Origin: Epiperipatus broadwayi
Taxonomy: Eukaryota > Onychophora > Udeonychophora > Euonychophora > Peripatidae
Direction of reading: 5' to 3'
DNA length: 64,000 bases
NCBI GenBank assembly: GCA_028023455.1
Contig: JAQFVV010000318.1
Span: 968,992 to 1,032,991, forward strand
A program made the position numbers and the translations under genes. Each line of letters starts with the position of its first letter. The stretch's first letter is position 1. Below, in pieces: positions 36,450 through 48,711 of the stretch. A model generated the notes under the pieces. It made no database searches and had not been told where the DNA came from. It worked only from the letters and a program-made list of their open reading frames with translations.

Positions 36450-39270
36450 AGTGTATTAATTAGACATTTTTGTTTTATCATTGAAACAACCTCCTGTAAC
36501 TTTAGTGAATGGTAAAAAAGGCAAAATTAAATACCAAACAAGTATAGACAAACAAAATTCTATTTTGGATTATAATATAAGTATATTTATTTATAATCAA
36601 AAAGAAATTAAATTTACAAGTATGAAGCAATACTCATCTCCATAATATACAGATATCATTAATATAAATGAAATGAAATTAAAAATTAAAAAGGCTGTCA
36701 AACTGTTAATAACTGCTCAAACCTCCCTGGAAATTTTATTAGGGGTACAGAGGTGTTTCCAATCTAACCAGATATTACTCGAGAATATATTCATCACATT
36801 AGAGTAAAATGGGAAAATTATTACCAATGCAAATCATACCCAATACCTTTACAATATAAAGAAGATATAGAGAAATAACTTCATCAGATGTTAGAATGGA
36901 AAATAATAAGGTGTCAATCCTGTATGCTTAGATACTCACTAACTTAATACCATTCTCATATTCATAAACTTTTGATTAAGTCTAAAGATGAAACCGTATT
37001 TATTAAACTTGATTTGATCACTAGCTATAACAGATACTTCTGCAACCAGATAGCCAAAAATACAGTGCTTTTAGATATATGGAGTATTTTTTTTTAAATA
37101 ATGCCTTTTAATCTAATAAATAGTGGTGCGGTACTTCTATAATATTTAAATAGTATATTATTAGATAAAGAATGCTGGAAGAGCATTTTAAAAATCTAAA
37201 ATATATTTAAATAAATGTAAAAATGTCAAGATTAATTAGGAGAAAAGTACTTTAGTAACTGAAGATATTGTACTTCTAGAGCATATAAGTGGGAAAAAAG
37301 GAATCAAACCCCATTCAGATAAAAAAAATGCAATTCAAAATTTTCCCATTCCTTGTAATAAAAAACAATTGAGATCATTTCTTGGTTTATGCAATTTTTA
37401 TCATTATTTTTATAATAATTTTGCCATGGTTATAGAATCATTGTTAAAGTTACTACAGAAAAAAAAAGTTACTAAAGAGAGATCAAAAATGAATTAGGAC
37501 TGACCGATAACAAAATTAAGGCTACATTTTTAAAAAACTATTTATCTTAGTGTAACCTGATTTCATACAATCTTTTTACATGTACACTGATGGCTATGGA
37601 TATGTTTTGGAGTTAGTACTTTTCCAAGTAAACAAATTATAGGAACCTCAAGTATTATATTTTATTAGAAGATTACTAAAAGGGACCGAGTTAAATTATT
37701 CAGTTACATAAAAATAAGTTTTAGCTATTGTTGGGCTTTCATTGAATTCAAACATTTCTTATTAGGATTATAAATCATTGTAATTAGACTGCAATTTTTA
37801 AATAGTAGTTATTTAACAAATGATTGGTTAATCCATTCAAGCTTGTTTCTATAAAAAAAAAAATTAATATTGTGTAGAACTGATAATAAAGTTTCTGATA
37901 TACTCAGTAAAAAAATCCTATCAAAATACAACAGCAACATCCATTAATGGAAAATAATTTTATTACAGTTAAGTCATTTTTGTGGATAATTATGTGTAAA
38001 AAGATTTGCAACAATTAGATCAATTGCAAAAAGCAAATTCACAAGTTATTCCCATTATATTATATTTGAAGAGTTAATTTTCTAAAGCTCATGCTACTTA
38101 TAAAAAGATATAATTAACTCATGACAACCACAACATAATAAATGACTTAATATTTTATGAAATTCATTATGATGATAACACATGAAAGATTTTAATCTCA
38201 CAAATCACCTGAAGGAAATGTATTACTTATGTGCATTACTTACATATGGTCTTAGAAAAATGGAACATGTATTATATATATTATCCCACTGTGTGGATTA
38301 TACTGTAGTATTTATCCACTTTAATAACATATCAGATCTACCTCAAAGCTAAACCATTTAATAAATCTCATGCAGGAATTGTACATCCTACTATTCTCAA
38401 ACAACTAACAAAATTCTAACAATAAACTCTTATGGTCCTATTCAAGTTTTTAGTGGTTATATATGATATATTTTTTATGTAGGTCAGTACAAATTTTATT
38501 AAAAAAGTGGATGCTCAAAATGTAATTAGTATACTTCAAAATCATCAAGTTTCTCTTATTAGAAAGCCAGATATTATATTATCGGATTATAGCACATCAT
38601 TTCTTTCTTAAAAGTAAAGGAATTAGCTCAACAAGCAAAACATTAAGCATGTCTTAATCCTCATGCACAATTCTCAATTAAATCTTTGTGAGAAAATAGT
38701 CAGAAAATTAAATAAGCGTTTTGATGTGCTGTTAGGTAATAATAACTGTTGATGGCTCAAACAAGTTAAGCAAATTATAAATTATATTAAATAGACATGT
38801 AATGAATCTATTGGATTTTCATTTTTTGACTTCATTTTGAAAAACATTATCCTATATTCATAAAATTAGTTACCTATTATTCTTGAAAAGTTTGACATAA
38901 ATCAAGATGTATAAAGAGAAATGGAAAATTAATTTAAAATGGGAAATAAGAGAAAGTCTCAAAGTAATGCAAATCCATATTAGTTCAATATTGTAGATCT
39001 GGTTCTAATTAAGTTACCTCATATCAATAAACATCAGCAGAATGAGTATAAAAGTTTCCCAATATATGTTTGGAAATTAAAAAATTGTAGCTCAATACAG
39101 TGAAAATGCCTTTCTAACAGAAAGCATTATTGGCATTAAAGACATTTGTGTTTATAGTTCAAAATTGTTTAATGAGAAATGATTATGAATTCCTATTATC
39201 CTGTGAAGATACTAATAATAATTATGAATATTTTATTGCAATTTATAATAAGTCAATGAGTAATTGAAAC
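36450..39270 (+). pseudogene. Ancient Ty3/Gypsy pol relic
   Basis: Fragments in changing frames follow pol order. A protease-to-RT linker-like segment is near 36485-36600. RT fragments include YKEDIEKxLHQMLEWKII (36855-36905), FIKLDLITSYNR (37000-37035), PFNLINSGA (37103-37130), then GIKPHSDK (about 37300-37322) and LRSFLGLCNFYHYFYNNF (37371-37424). RNase H-like sequence lies near 37560-37860, integrase zinc-domain-like near 38190-38340, the integrase core with RKPDIILSDYSTSF (38560-38605), and CEKIVRKLNKRF and VKQIINYIK at about 38685-38795. Stops and indels are everywhere. The segment carrying the YxDD catalytic box is missing: sequence jumps from the NSGA region to the part aligned with element D downstream of YVDD. 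Word-for-word parallels with D (HPDK/HSDK, QIINYI) place it in the same lineage, much older. Confidence 0.8.
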
Positions 39271-40394
39271 AATTTAACAATGTTAAAGATTTCATGATTA
39301 TTGATATCTAAATAAAATATGTAAATATTACATAGGAATTATTTTGCTGGATGATACTGTAATGATCAGATACTCATAACCAGTCAAACTAATTCTAAGA
39401 ACCAAGCAATGGCTACTAACTCATATGTGTTTAACATTTACAGATATAAACATTGCCCCAAAAAATACAAAAATGAACATTTATATCCCCAAAACAATTT
39501 CCACATGACTAGAGCATCTACCACTAACACATGTTGACATTAATTCAAACATTCAAAGATTTTTTTAAGTTAAATTTAACTAGCTTTTGAATTAAGATAT
39601 TGAATATTAAATACTAATTGATTCAGAGCTCTGCAGTTCTGGGATTATATTATCAGTTTTTTATTTCATCTGGAGATGTAGGCACATAGACTTCAGGGAT
39701 GGTGTTAATCTTTTCTAAGATGGTTCATCATGTCTTCTTCTGGTGGTAGGCTGTTTCTGGAAAAATTGATCTCTTCAGTGCTCTGCTTGTTAGGTGCATC
39801 TGATAGCAGTAAAAAGATTCACTGTTCTCCCATGGAGAATCAGCAAAATCTGTCTTCCTTAGACAGACATTAAAATGTCAAGTGGTGTGGATTCTTGTGG
39901 TAATTTCTCTTACAAACATTGGTGTATATTTTACAAGCTCAAAATATGGCCTATTTATACATATTCACCTCAAGCACTTACTTGTTGAAAATTTATTTCA
40001 CCTGAGAACCCATTAGTGTTAGAAATTACATTAAAATTTCCGATTTTAGAATTGATTTTAAAACTTGCTTATTTTTTAAGGCATTCAAAATTCCTCCCTC
40101 CCAGAATCTCAATAGTGTGTGTCTAGCAATTTTACCATAGAACAGTTTTCTTATAAACAAATTAGAGTACAAATTTTATTAAATTTAAACTGATTTTACC
40201 GCAGATGTAGTTGCTTAATGCAAATTTTTGTTTAGACCTATTTTATTTTTAATTGATAAGAGCTAATACTTTTAACAAAACTAAATCATGCCATCCTATA
40301 TATGTATCATTATAGAATGTGGATTATATATCTATATATGAATTTATAATGAAACAAATTAATAATTTTTATATAATTAAATCTATAATATAAA
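39271..40394. other. Non-coding DNA between two retroelement relics
   Basis: No gene recognised. A less AT-rich patch at about 39660-39900 has no convincing open frame. A tandem repeat begins near 40333 (TGAATTTATAATGAAACAAATTAATAA, unit about 90 bp) and runs into the following direct repeat. Confidence 0.4.
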
Positions 40395-40740
40395 TGATTT
40401 TTAGTAGCAGACCAAACTACTTACGAATTTATAATGAAACAAATTAATAACTGACTTTATATAATTAAATCTTAATAATTAATAAAGCAAGTCATATATA
40501 CATGACATAATTAAATCTATAACATAAGCAATTTTTAGTAGCAAACCAAAATTAATTTGTCATAATATTTAATATAATGGATATTAACAGTGTTTGTTTA
40601 TATGCACATATATAATGCAATGCTCATAGCCATGACAATACTCTTATTTAATTATTTTAATTGGATTTAAACTAAGCACAGAGAGAGTTGGTAATCAAAA
40701 ATGAGGGTGAAATGGTAAGGGATCAAAACATACCATTTCA
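40395..40740 (-). repeat. Direct repeat (possible 3' LTR) flanking relic
   Basis: Plus strand TGATTTTTAGTAGCAGACC to ATACCATTTCA; repeated at 43291-43593 with substitutions and an internal extra stretch of about 50 bp here. On the minus strand it begins TGAAATGGTA and ends AAAAATCA, the TG/CA form of an LTR. No target duplication is visible, so LTR status is probable only. Confidence 0.55.
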
Positions 40741-43290
40741 TATCACTGAACTTACAAAAAAAGGCTTTGCTTAGAATTGAGCAAGTGAATACAATCATAA
40801 ACATTGAAATTAAATTCTTAAGGTGGTAAATTATTTAACTACCCACCTAATGGGCTGCCAAAAAAAACTTTGGTCTGTTGTATTGTTCCCACACTAACTA
40901 TTCTAATAGGATATAGTTTATTTACAAGTTAAAAATATATAGTACACAAATTTTAATATCCCAATGAATATATGTCATGATTAGGATGGTATTTTGGATG
41001 TTAGTTCTGATTAGTAATTAATATAAATATGTGTGAAATGGCAGATTTCTTAATAACCTAAGTTCATCATTTAAGTGGGATCTGGGGGTTGCATGATAAC
41101 TGGCTGCGTACCACAGGGATATAAGATTTAAACCCATACTTGGTCTCCCACATGGAATGTATGCTGACTCTCCTGCTTTACTGTTTCCTTGTCTAAATTC
41201 ACCTTCACTTTCAACCTCACTTCCTTCCTGGTGACATATGGGTCCTTTCTCTGCCTTTTCTTTTTCTCCATGGTATCTCTCAATTTGGTCCTTGTCTTGA
41301 AGCTACAGAGTTTTTCCTATACCTTCTCTTCATCATACCTGGGTTGACCTACCACTTCTGGTTGTATTATCTCCTTCTCTCCCAGAGTCCTCTCATTTCT
41401 TTGGAGCTCTTTATCCATTTCCAGTATATTCTACCTGAACTCATGCTCCAGATTTCTAATTCCCTTCTCAATTCTGTCTTCCCAGTCCCAACTACCTCAT
41501 TCATCTTCCTTCTCACTTTCTAATGGACTCAGCAGTTCCCTCAATTTTGACACCTTCTCTTTTATAACCTTCTCTCTTAACAACACTGGAGACAGTATTA
41601 TCTTCTACCTCTAAATTCCCTGGTTTATTCCTTTCTTCTCCCTTCATAGTGCCTCATTCCTCTACCTCTGGCATTTTTACATTATTTTCATTTCCATCTA
41701 CTTTTATATTTTATTACTCCATCCCTTCTGGATCTGATACTATCCCTTCTTTTTTGTTTTTCCCATTTGCTAGATCCTGCTCAGTTTTGTCTTCTGTCTT
41801 CATATTTTCTAAGTTACCATAGGATACTTGGGACTGTTCAGCCAATGGCTCAGAGTTTCACATCAGGGTTTCCTCTTGCACTCTTTCACCAGAATTCTAG
41901 TCTGCTTCTACCACCTCAGCAATAATTTGGGGGTACATTGGGCATGGTGTATCTTTCTCCTTAATGGACTTGGCTACCAATGAATTGACAAAGCCTTGTT
42001 TTTCCCTTTTGTGCTTTCTTTCTTCCACCTCCTTTCTCATGTCCCTCAATTCCTTTGTAGATGATGATTAGCTATCCTTAGCAATCTTCCTGATGCTGTT
42101 TCCTATCTTTTCCACAGTTTCCTGCATCATTTCCCACATTTTCTTTTTTTGGTTCCCTGTTGATGCAACATTCCTTCCATTTTTCTCTTCTCCCTGTTCT
42201 CATCATTATTTCCTGGAGCCCTCTCATTCAGTCCTCATGGCTTAGGTTTTCCTCATGCAGAATGGTCATCTGTTCAGTTTCTGAAACTGAGGAACCCCCT
42301 ATCTGTCTTTTATCTTGTTGGTGCTGGTAGCATTTATGAGATCCTCCTCATACATTTGCTGATACCTTGTACTATGTTTGTTTTACTGTGACTGTTTGTT
42401 GGACTTAGCTGAGTATCTTCTTTTTTCAAACTTCTTACAGTCTCTACTTGGCTCATGGCAGCTAAGTCAACCCCTAAGGTTTTCCCTGACTTTTCTTTAC
42501 TTCTGTGAAATCTTTCCTTAGCTTTTGTACACTGTCCATAATTCTATTCTACTCTTGGGCCACAACCTGATTATTCTGTGATAAGTTCTCCATTAACTTG
42601 TACACTTTATCCCTTATTTCTTCTTGCACTTCCTATAGGCTCTTCACTGTATCCTCATGTTTTCTAAATTTTCTAGTCATATCCTCTTCAAGCCTAGAGA
42701 CTACCTCCTCCATAGACATTTCCCACTGTTTGACCTGTTCTCCGTTGTCTTGATTTCCTTTTGCTGCTAGTATTTTATTATTATTCTCATCCTGATTCTT
42801 GTTCATAATTCCTGTAAACTTCATGTGGATCTTCTTATATTTCTTCTGACAGCTGACCTTCAATTTCTGTAACCCTATGTGTAACCACATTCAGTCTCTT
42901 TCCTCCCTTTTCCTGTTTCTTTCTTTCTTCTCTTGTTTAATTTGCATCATTATTTTCTCAGCCTTTCTATCTCTTCCTTCCATCTCTTGTTTATTTTTCT
43001 GGTTTCTAGCTGCCAGGTTTTGCATCATCTTTTCCATCCAGGCATTTAATTCCTGTCTGAATCTTGCATCTTCTTCTCTATCAGCTCCTGCTAATATTTC
43101 TCAGGTTTGGACCTCCAAGATGGTGGCTCTTTCTGAATATGCTTCTTCCCTGTACTAGCTGATGCTTACTTACACTTTTGTCTTTCCTCTGTGTTATCAG
43201 CAATCTCTCTCCTGGACCTCAGCATTATATCTTTACACTTCACTTCCTTTCCTGGTTTCCTTTCACTGACTATCATAGATGGCTCCTTTA
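40741..43290 (-). pseudogene. Decayed gag/integrase-tail element interior
   Basis: This stretch is much richer in C and T on the plus strand than its surroundings, which is a Lys/Glu-rich coding strand on the minus. Reading minus: a start-like ATG at 43276 (MIVSERKPGKEVKCKDIM), highly charged coiled-coil sequence (for example KQEKKERNRKREE near 42900-42950 and the open 85-codon frame 42633-42890), more coiled coil to about 42400, then acidic sequence to about 41400. Close to the end, MEKKKRQRKDPYVTRKE and FHVGDQVWV (about 41128-41275) look like the basic helix and GDxVWV strand of an integrase C-terminus. Stops and frameshifts are frequent. So gag plus the last piece of pol survive, with the enzymes between them deleted, as in element A. 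The last ~400 bp at the left (40741-41060) show nothing. Confidence 0.55.
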
Positions 43291-43593
43291 TGATTTTTAG
43301 TAGCAAACCAAACTACATACGAATTTATAATGAAACAAATTAATAATTGACTTTATGTAATTAAATCTATAATGTAAATGATTTTTGGTAGCAAACCAAA
43401 ATTAATTTATCATAATATTTAATATAATGGATGATTATAATAGTGTCTGTTTATATGCATATATATAACGCAATGCTCATAGCCATGGCAATACTCTTAT
43501 TTAATTATTTTAATTAGATTTAATCTCAGCCCATATAGGGATGGTAATTAAAACTTAAGGTGAAATGATAATGGATCAAAATATACCATTTCA
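43291..43593 (-). repeat. Direct repeat (possible 5' LTR) flanking relic
   Basis: Second copy of 40395-40740. Only about 15 bp separates it from the possible gag start at 43276, so if this is the 5' LTR the leader and primer-binding site have been lost. Confidence 0.5.
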
Positions 43594-44054
43594 GTATATC
43601 AGTAAACTAGCATTGGTTTAAATGTGAAATTTTAGCCTAAGGTTAAAAAAGATTGGATTAGTTATATGCATATTCTATGTAGCATATTTACGCTTAGCAA
43701 AATATTAAAATTATGTTAAATTTCTTAAAGTATGCCCATCTGTGCATATAATTTAAATCTAATAAATTTAATCTTCTGATGTTTGTATTAATGTGAATGT
43801 GTGCATAGAATAAAATTTTAACAGTAACTTATTTTTATATATATTTTTTAATATTTTAAAATTGAGAATTAGAAATTTTAAATATACAGTGATATTTGAG
43901 CTCAGCTTCTCCTTGAACAAGTGACTGGGGCTTTCAGTTAGATAAAAGTTGAACTTCACTTGTATCTACCACCTTTCTAAATTTTCCGGATTTGAATGGC
44001 CTAGTGGCATGGTAGCATGGCAGATAGATTGGGGGGTTCCATCAACCATTATAA
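43594..44054. repeat. Dispersed repeat R, copy 1
   Basis: About 460 bp starting GTATATCAGTAAACTAGC and ending AACCATTATAAT, with a second copy at 51144-51634. Similarity starts exactly where the preceding LTR-like repeat ends. No terminal inverted repeat and no open frame. A conserved 3' portion (GGCAGATAGAT, then TTCCAT) has weak tRNA-like flavour. Class unknown. Confidence 0.7.
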
Positions 44055-45743
44055 TTGGCTACCCAATTGATACACTTTAACCATGAGTACCTTGAGAATT
44101 TCAAAAGAAAATTATATCGGTAACAAAATTTTTTTTTTTTTTTGGAATGAATATTTTTTGTCTTTATTAACATAATGTAAAACTACTGCCAGAAAGTAAA
44201 TTGCACACTTACACATGAGAAAGGAAACTTATAAAATATATTTAAAAAAGTAATTTTAGAAAAGTCTAAATAATAAAAAAAAGGAAAGAAATTAGAAACA
44301 GTTGAATGGGAGACACAGGTGCAGCTGATGTAAACATGGGAGAGAATAAACTTAATTTTTTTTTGTGTGTGTACTTACTAAAAAAAATCTTTAAAAATAT
44401 TTTTTTCTATTAATACTATGTAAATTCTTTTTAATTGTTTTGTTTTTGAGTGTGTTTGTTGATATGTAACACTATACATATATGCTGTTATATCACTTTC
44501 TAATAAAAGTAGAAAAGATCTATAAATAAAATCACCCTCAAATAGAAATATATAAAATTAAATAATTTTATTTAAATTAATATATATACTGCACAGATAG
44601 CAAACTAATTATAGAATTATTTAAAGTTAAAAATTTAAAAACAAGATCGATTGTAATATAAAAAACCAAAAAAGCTGTTAATTTATTAAAGTTAAAAGTT
44701 ATTTTTAATCTTAGAATGATTTTCTATAATGATGTAATGGCAAACATGCCCTTAAACATAAAGTCAGATAAGAGATCAATTAAAAAATGCTAGGGATAAA
44801 ATTTTGAGTTCCTGCTCTACAGAAAGCTGGCCAATAATGATGGAAATGAACACATGGTCCACAGAGAAAGGTCATTGCCAATAAGAACAGCACAAACCAG
44901 GCAAGATCGATCCTGGAATTTGATGAAAAATTCAAAATGATATAAAAGTGAAAAAAATAAAACTTTTTGATAAGTGGAATTTTGTTTTGGATTGCTCTTG
45001 CTGATTTTATGTTATTTAAACAAATTTTATACATGTATTGTGGATCTCCAAAATATAGGGATCATGTAATAAATTATGTTTCTTATATTTGCACCAGTTG
45101 AGGTGGCTTCCAGAGTGATGGTTTCTGGTAAGCTGCAAATGATGAACTTTTCTCCACATAGAACAAACTTTAAATTTCTATGATGCATTGAGAACCACAA
45201 ATATGAACTTCAATAAATCTACAGCATTGGAAAGTATAAACTTTTGCTTTAAATCAGATATGAACATTAATTATATGATACAAACTTTTCAAGTATCAAT
45301 TTTAAGTGTTACTTAATTTTTAAAAGAAATTTCTATCTCTTACCTGACTAAGTAGAATTTTAAATTATTTGTTATATATTTTTATGTTTGCTAATATCAT
45401 TTCTGTTCTCATAAATTTCTTTTAAATTAATAATTTAAAATAGGTGTAAATGGATGCATAGATTTGTAAGATTATGTTAGTTTAAGGTTTGCTAATTTTG
45501 GGCTAATTGTTTCATAGTTGAATCTAAGCTGGTGGATAGATGTATGGGTGTTTTATGTCAATTTAATCTGGGTATGCACATTGATTACTCATTCTCTTTT
45601 GGCACATTAGCATAAAGGGCATAATACCTACCTGAATGCATGGCCAAAAATGGTAGCCATCACATTTTCAATGCCATTGATTTTCTTGCAATCTAGTCAG
45701 GATAGTAAACTGGCAAAGACTGCTATCACCAATATATATATAT
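44055..45743. other. Non-coding DNA, no gene recognised
   Basis: AT-rich with a T17-type run near 44130. About 44790-44930 is less AT-rich and carries a short minus-strand frame with a hydrophobic stretch, but without splice or similarity support I do not call it an exon. Confidence 0.4.
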
Positions 45744-47966
45744 TGTAACGATCCGGAGAATGTGACTTAACGTCAACTGCACTACGGGGCGCCATCTAGG
45801 CATTTGAACCTAGAAAAATTTATAAAGTAGGCAGATACGTCAGTCAAAAAAAAAAAAATTTTTTTTTTTTTTTTTTAAATTTGGATTCCGGTCGTTAGCC
45901 CATGTCACTAGCTCAGTGGAATAGCAGAGATTTAATAAGATAATCTAAGAGCATATATATAAAAAAAGAATAAAATAAGCCACTGCCAGTAATTAACACA
46001 CAAACATTTATTTATTTCACATATATATAAGATTTAAAATTATTTTAGTATTAGTTTTACATTTTAACATTTAACATTATTTTTAACTTTACCTTAGATT
46101 TTTGACTTTAATTTACATTTAATTACTATTATATTCTAATTTTACATTTTAATTAAGTTCGCACAGATAAATTTAGGAAAGCTTGTTTATAATGTTGAAT
46201 ATAGATCGGTTACATAGATTTCACGGTCAAAAACATTTCAAAGTAAACATAAACGATCAAAATACAAAATTATTGATTACTGACAATTGCGGAGGGAAAT
46301 TTCTACGTAACCCAATAGTATTCATCATAAGATACTTGCATTGTCACCAATAACTTAAAAGACATCCGAATAAATACATTTTAGATACTCACCGTAAGGT
46401 ATCATTATTTATCGGATGTCTATATATTTTGATCAAATATGAAAACGCAAAACATAGTTAACCGATAAACAATCCATGCAAGCGTCTATAAACAACTTAA
46501 GTTTAATGCATTTTTATTTAGAATCGAGTATGAATATTACATAGATTTGCATTGAAATTAAAATATTCTATCCCTATTTAACCTTAGGCTAAAATTCGCA
46601 GTCAAACTGGCATCAATCCATCTGATACATCGATGTATTCAATGTAATACGAAATACGGCAGCACCAAAAGAATTAAGAAAAGACATTGACTCTCAATCA
46701 GATAGGAATATTACATCTATCTAACGAGAAGAACAATAAAAAAAAAACTCCATAGAAAGGAACTGCGTTCTCCGTCTTATAATTCCTTCCATAGGCAAAC
46801 GGGTGAGTGCGGCGTATATATAAACGATTCTGCCCGTAGCGAATCTCCGATTACATCTACTAACTACATCAATATATCCAATCCATTGACCCAATCTAAC
46901 AACGACATAAATAACCTAAGATTACCCTCCCCTAATATAACTTTACGAATCTATACAGCCATTCACGCCCGACTTAAGTTTAACATTTTTATAATTAATT
47001 TAACGGAAAACAAAAATCATAATAAAACTTAAAAGAACAAAAAATAAATAAATGGAAATGATTTTACAAAATAAATACATTAAACAAAATTATAACTAAT
47101 TAATAAATAATATCGGTCAGATAGAATAATATTGCAATTATTTAAATCTGGAAAGTTTTAATTTACTGTTCATAAATTTTAAAGTTCTTACGGTTATTTA
47201 AATAGTTCATCTTCATATATTCCTTGCCGTTTGAACGTGAATTCCCACGTCGTCCGAAGATTGGTATCCTGTTGGCCGATTTATTTATCCATCCAGAGAT
47301 TTTTTTAGTGTAGTTGGTCCTCAATATAGAAACGATGGCTCATTTTTCTTCCTTTCTTAGCAGAACTGAAAGGATTGAAGCTGTGCATCTTTTTCAATCC
47401 CCTCAGCACTAACACCTAGCTGTTACATCGTAATAATCATCAATAACTAGTCACTGATTAATAATTTCCAAATTTTCCTTTTATATTAATGTGAAGGATT
47501 GAATTTACATTACGTCACCGATGCGATGGTCCTTTCGCTGCGGTCCGATTCCCTAGGGATTTCTTCTTATTTGCTAACAGTTTCTATTGTTTTCTTATCT
47601 GACCGGTGTTTTTACATTTAAATGCCGAAGGCTGGTTTACATTTAACTAATTAACAATCATTTCCATTTCTGATTAATTAACCTGTTTTCCAAATCAAAA
47701 ATATATTTAAAGATAAATTTAAGGATATAATTTCATCTCCAAATCTTTTTAAAATTTAGTTTTAAAATACTTTTTCTTTAATAAAGTTTTATTTTAATAA
47801 TTTTTCATTATCTGTGCGATTTAATTAATATATAAGAGTTTAAGATGATATTTGATTTCAATTTTTAATTCTTAAAGAAAATTTTTAAATGCGAACTTTT
47901 TAATTTACTTTCATGTTTAATAAATTTTAAAAAAAAACAATGTAACGAACGTCTGTGCTCGTTACA
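45744..47966 (-). repeat. LTR of element C (3' LTR in element orientation)
   Basis: 2223 bp, plus strand TGTAACGATCCGG to CTCGTTACA. It contains an A13/T20-type run at about 45847-45877 that could fold on itself, a less AT-rich stretch around 47220-47620, and a terminal hairpin at 47941-47966. Differs from the other LTR at scattered sites, including a 13 bp segment present here (GATTGAATTTACA near 47500) and absent there. Confidence 0.9.
47941..47966. repeat. Terminal hairpin of LTR C
   Basis: TGTAACGA and TCGTTACA form a perfect 8 bp stem around a 10-base loop at the LTR end; repeated at 50908-50933. The stem sequence also equals the other end of the LTR (TGTAACGA), so three copies of the terminal 8-mer occur per LTR pair of ends. 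Confidence 0.9.
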
Positions 47967-48711
47967 TATCAGTAAAGTTACTTAAAAAAAAATGATCAAA
48001 AAAAAAAAATATTTTACTTAGGGTTAGTAATTACGGTACACGATTGACGAAGACATTTACAAAACATCCGGTTAATAATTTTACAAAAAGACTATATACA
48101 AAAAGAAAAAGAAAATGTTGACCATCGCTTACCTAAGGACCATTTACGCTTACACCTCCTCCCCCCGAGAATTCTATTTTATCCTATACATTCCATCCTT
48201 ACCCACGGCATGACAAGCAAACTGTTTAAATTATTTAGGAAGGTTGCATTGAAGTAAATATATTTTGAAAGATAATGGGTTTATGCGTGCACATCTGCAG
48301 CACAATTATAAATACCACCAACCCATTTATGACTGATTAAAATGCTTAAATAGGGTTACACTGAAGTAATTCCCGAAGGCACTCATCGTAAGGCACCACA
48401 TTTCGATCATAAACTTACGTGGCTGTGCGCTCCTATACACATAAAAGCATAATATATATCAACAACAAAAAAACAAAAAAACATATCAACTGCAACCTTT
48501 TGACTTTTTTTTTTTTTTTTAAACAAAATTTAGTTTTAAAATTATTTATATGTTCTCGTGTTTAATATATATGCGCAATTTCTCTCTGGCAGTGCCCCCA
48601 TCAGATCTAAAGTATACAACCCTATGTAAACAGATAAAAATATTTCATTTTGACAAAATTTGCTCAGGGTATTTGTGGTTTATTAAAGATCGGCCCGAGT
48701 TGGTTCGCCAT
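47967..48711 (-). other. Interior of element C, non-coding
   Basis: 745 bp without a convincing open frame. On the minus strand it contains a purine run GGGGGGAGGAGG (48155-48166), which looks like a polypurine tract but lies about 190 bp from the 3' LTR rather than next to it. A frame on the plus strand at 48550-48744 runs into the LTR and is antisense to the element, so I discount it. Confidence 0.6.
48691..48710 (-). promoter_or_regulatory. Primer-binding-site-like motif, element C
   Basis: Minus-strand TGGCGAACCAACTCGGGCCG begins 1 bp inside the 5' LTR. It has the TGGCG, CCAAC and GGGxC blocks seen in elements A, B and D. Confidence 0.6.

Noticed and set aside
44780-45034. 84-codon minus-strand frame with hydrophobic segment
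   Set aside because: The less AT-rich patch and an AG-preceded stretch hinted at an exon, but no matching exon or similarity can be shown.
45800-45925. tRNA-like words in LTR C (TAGCTCAGTGG on plus; GGTTCAAATGCC on minus)
   Set aside because: The A-box-like and B-box-like words are on opposite strands and in the wrong order, so no Pol III gene is formed.
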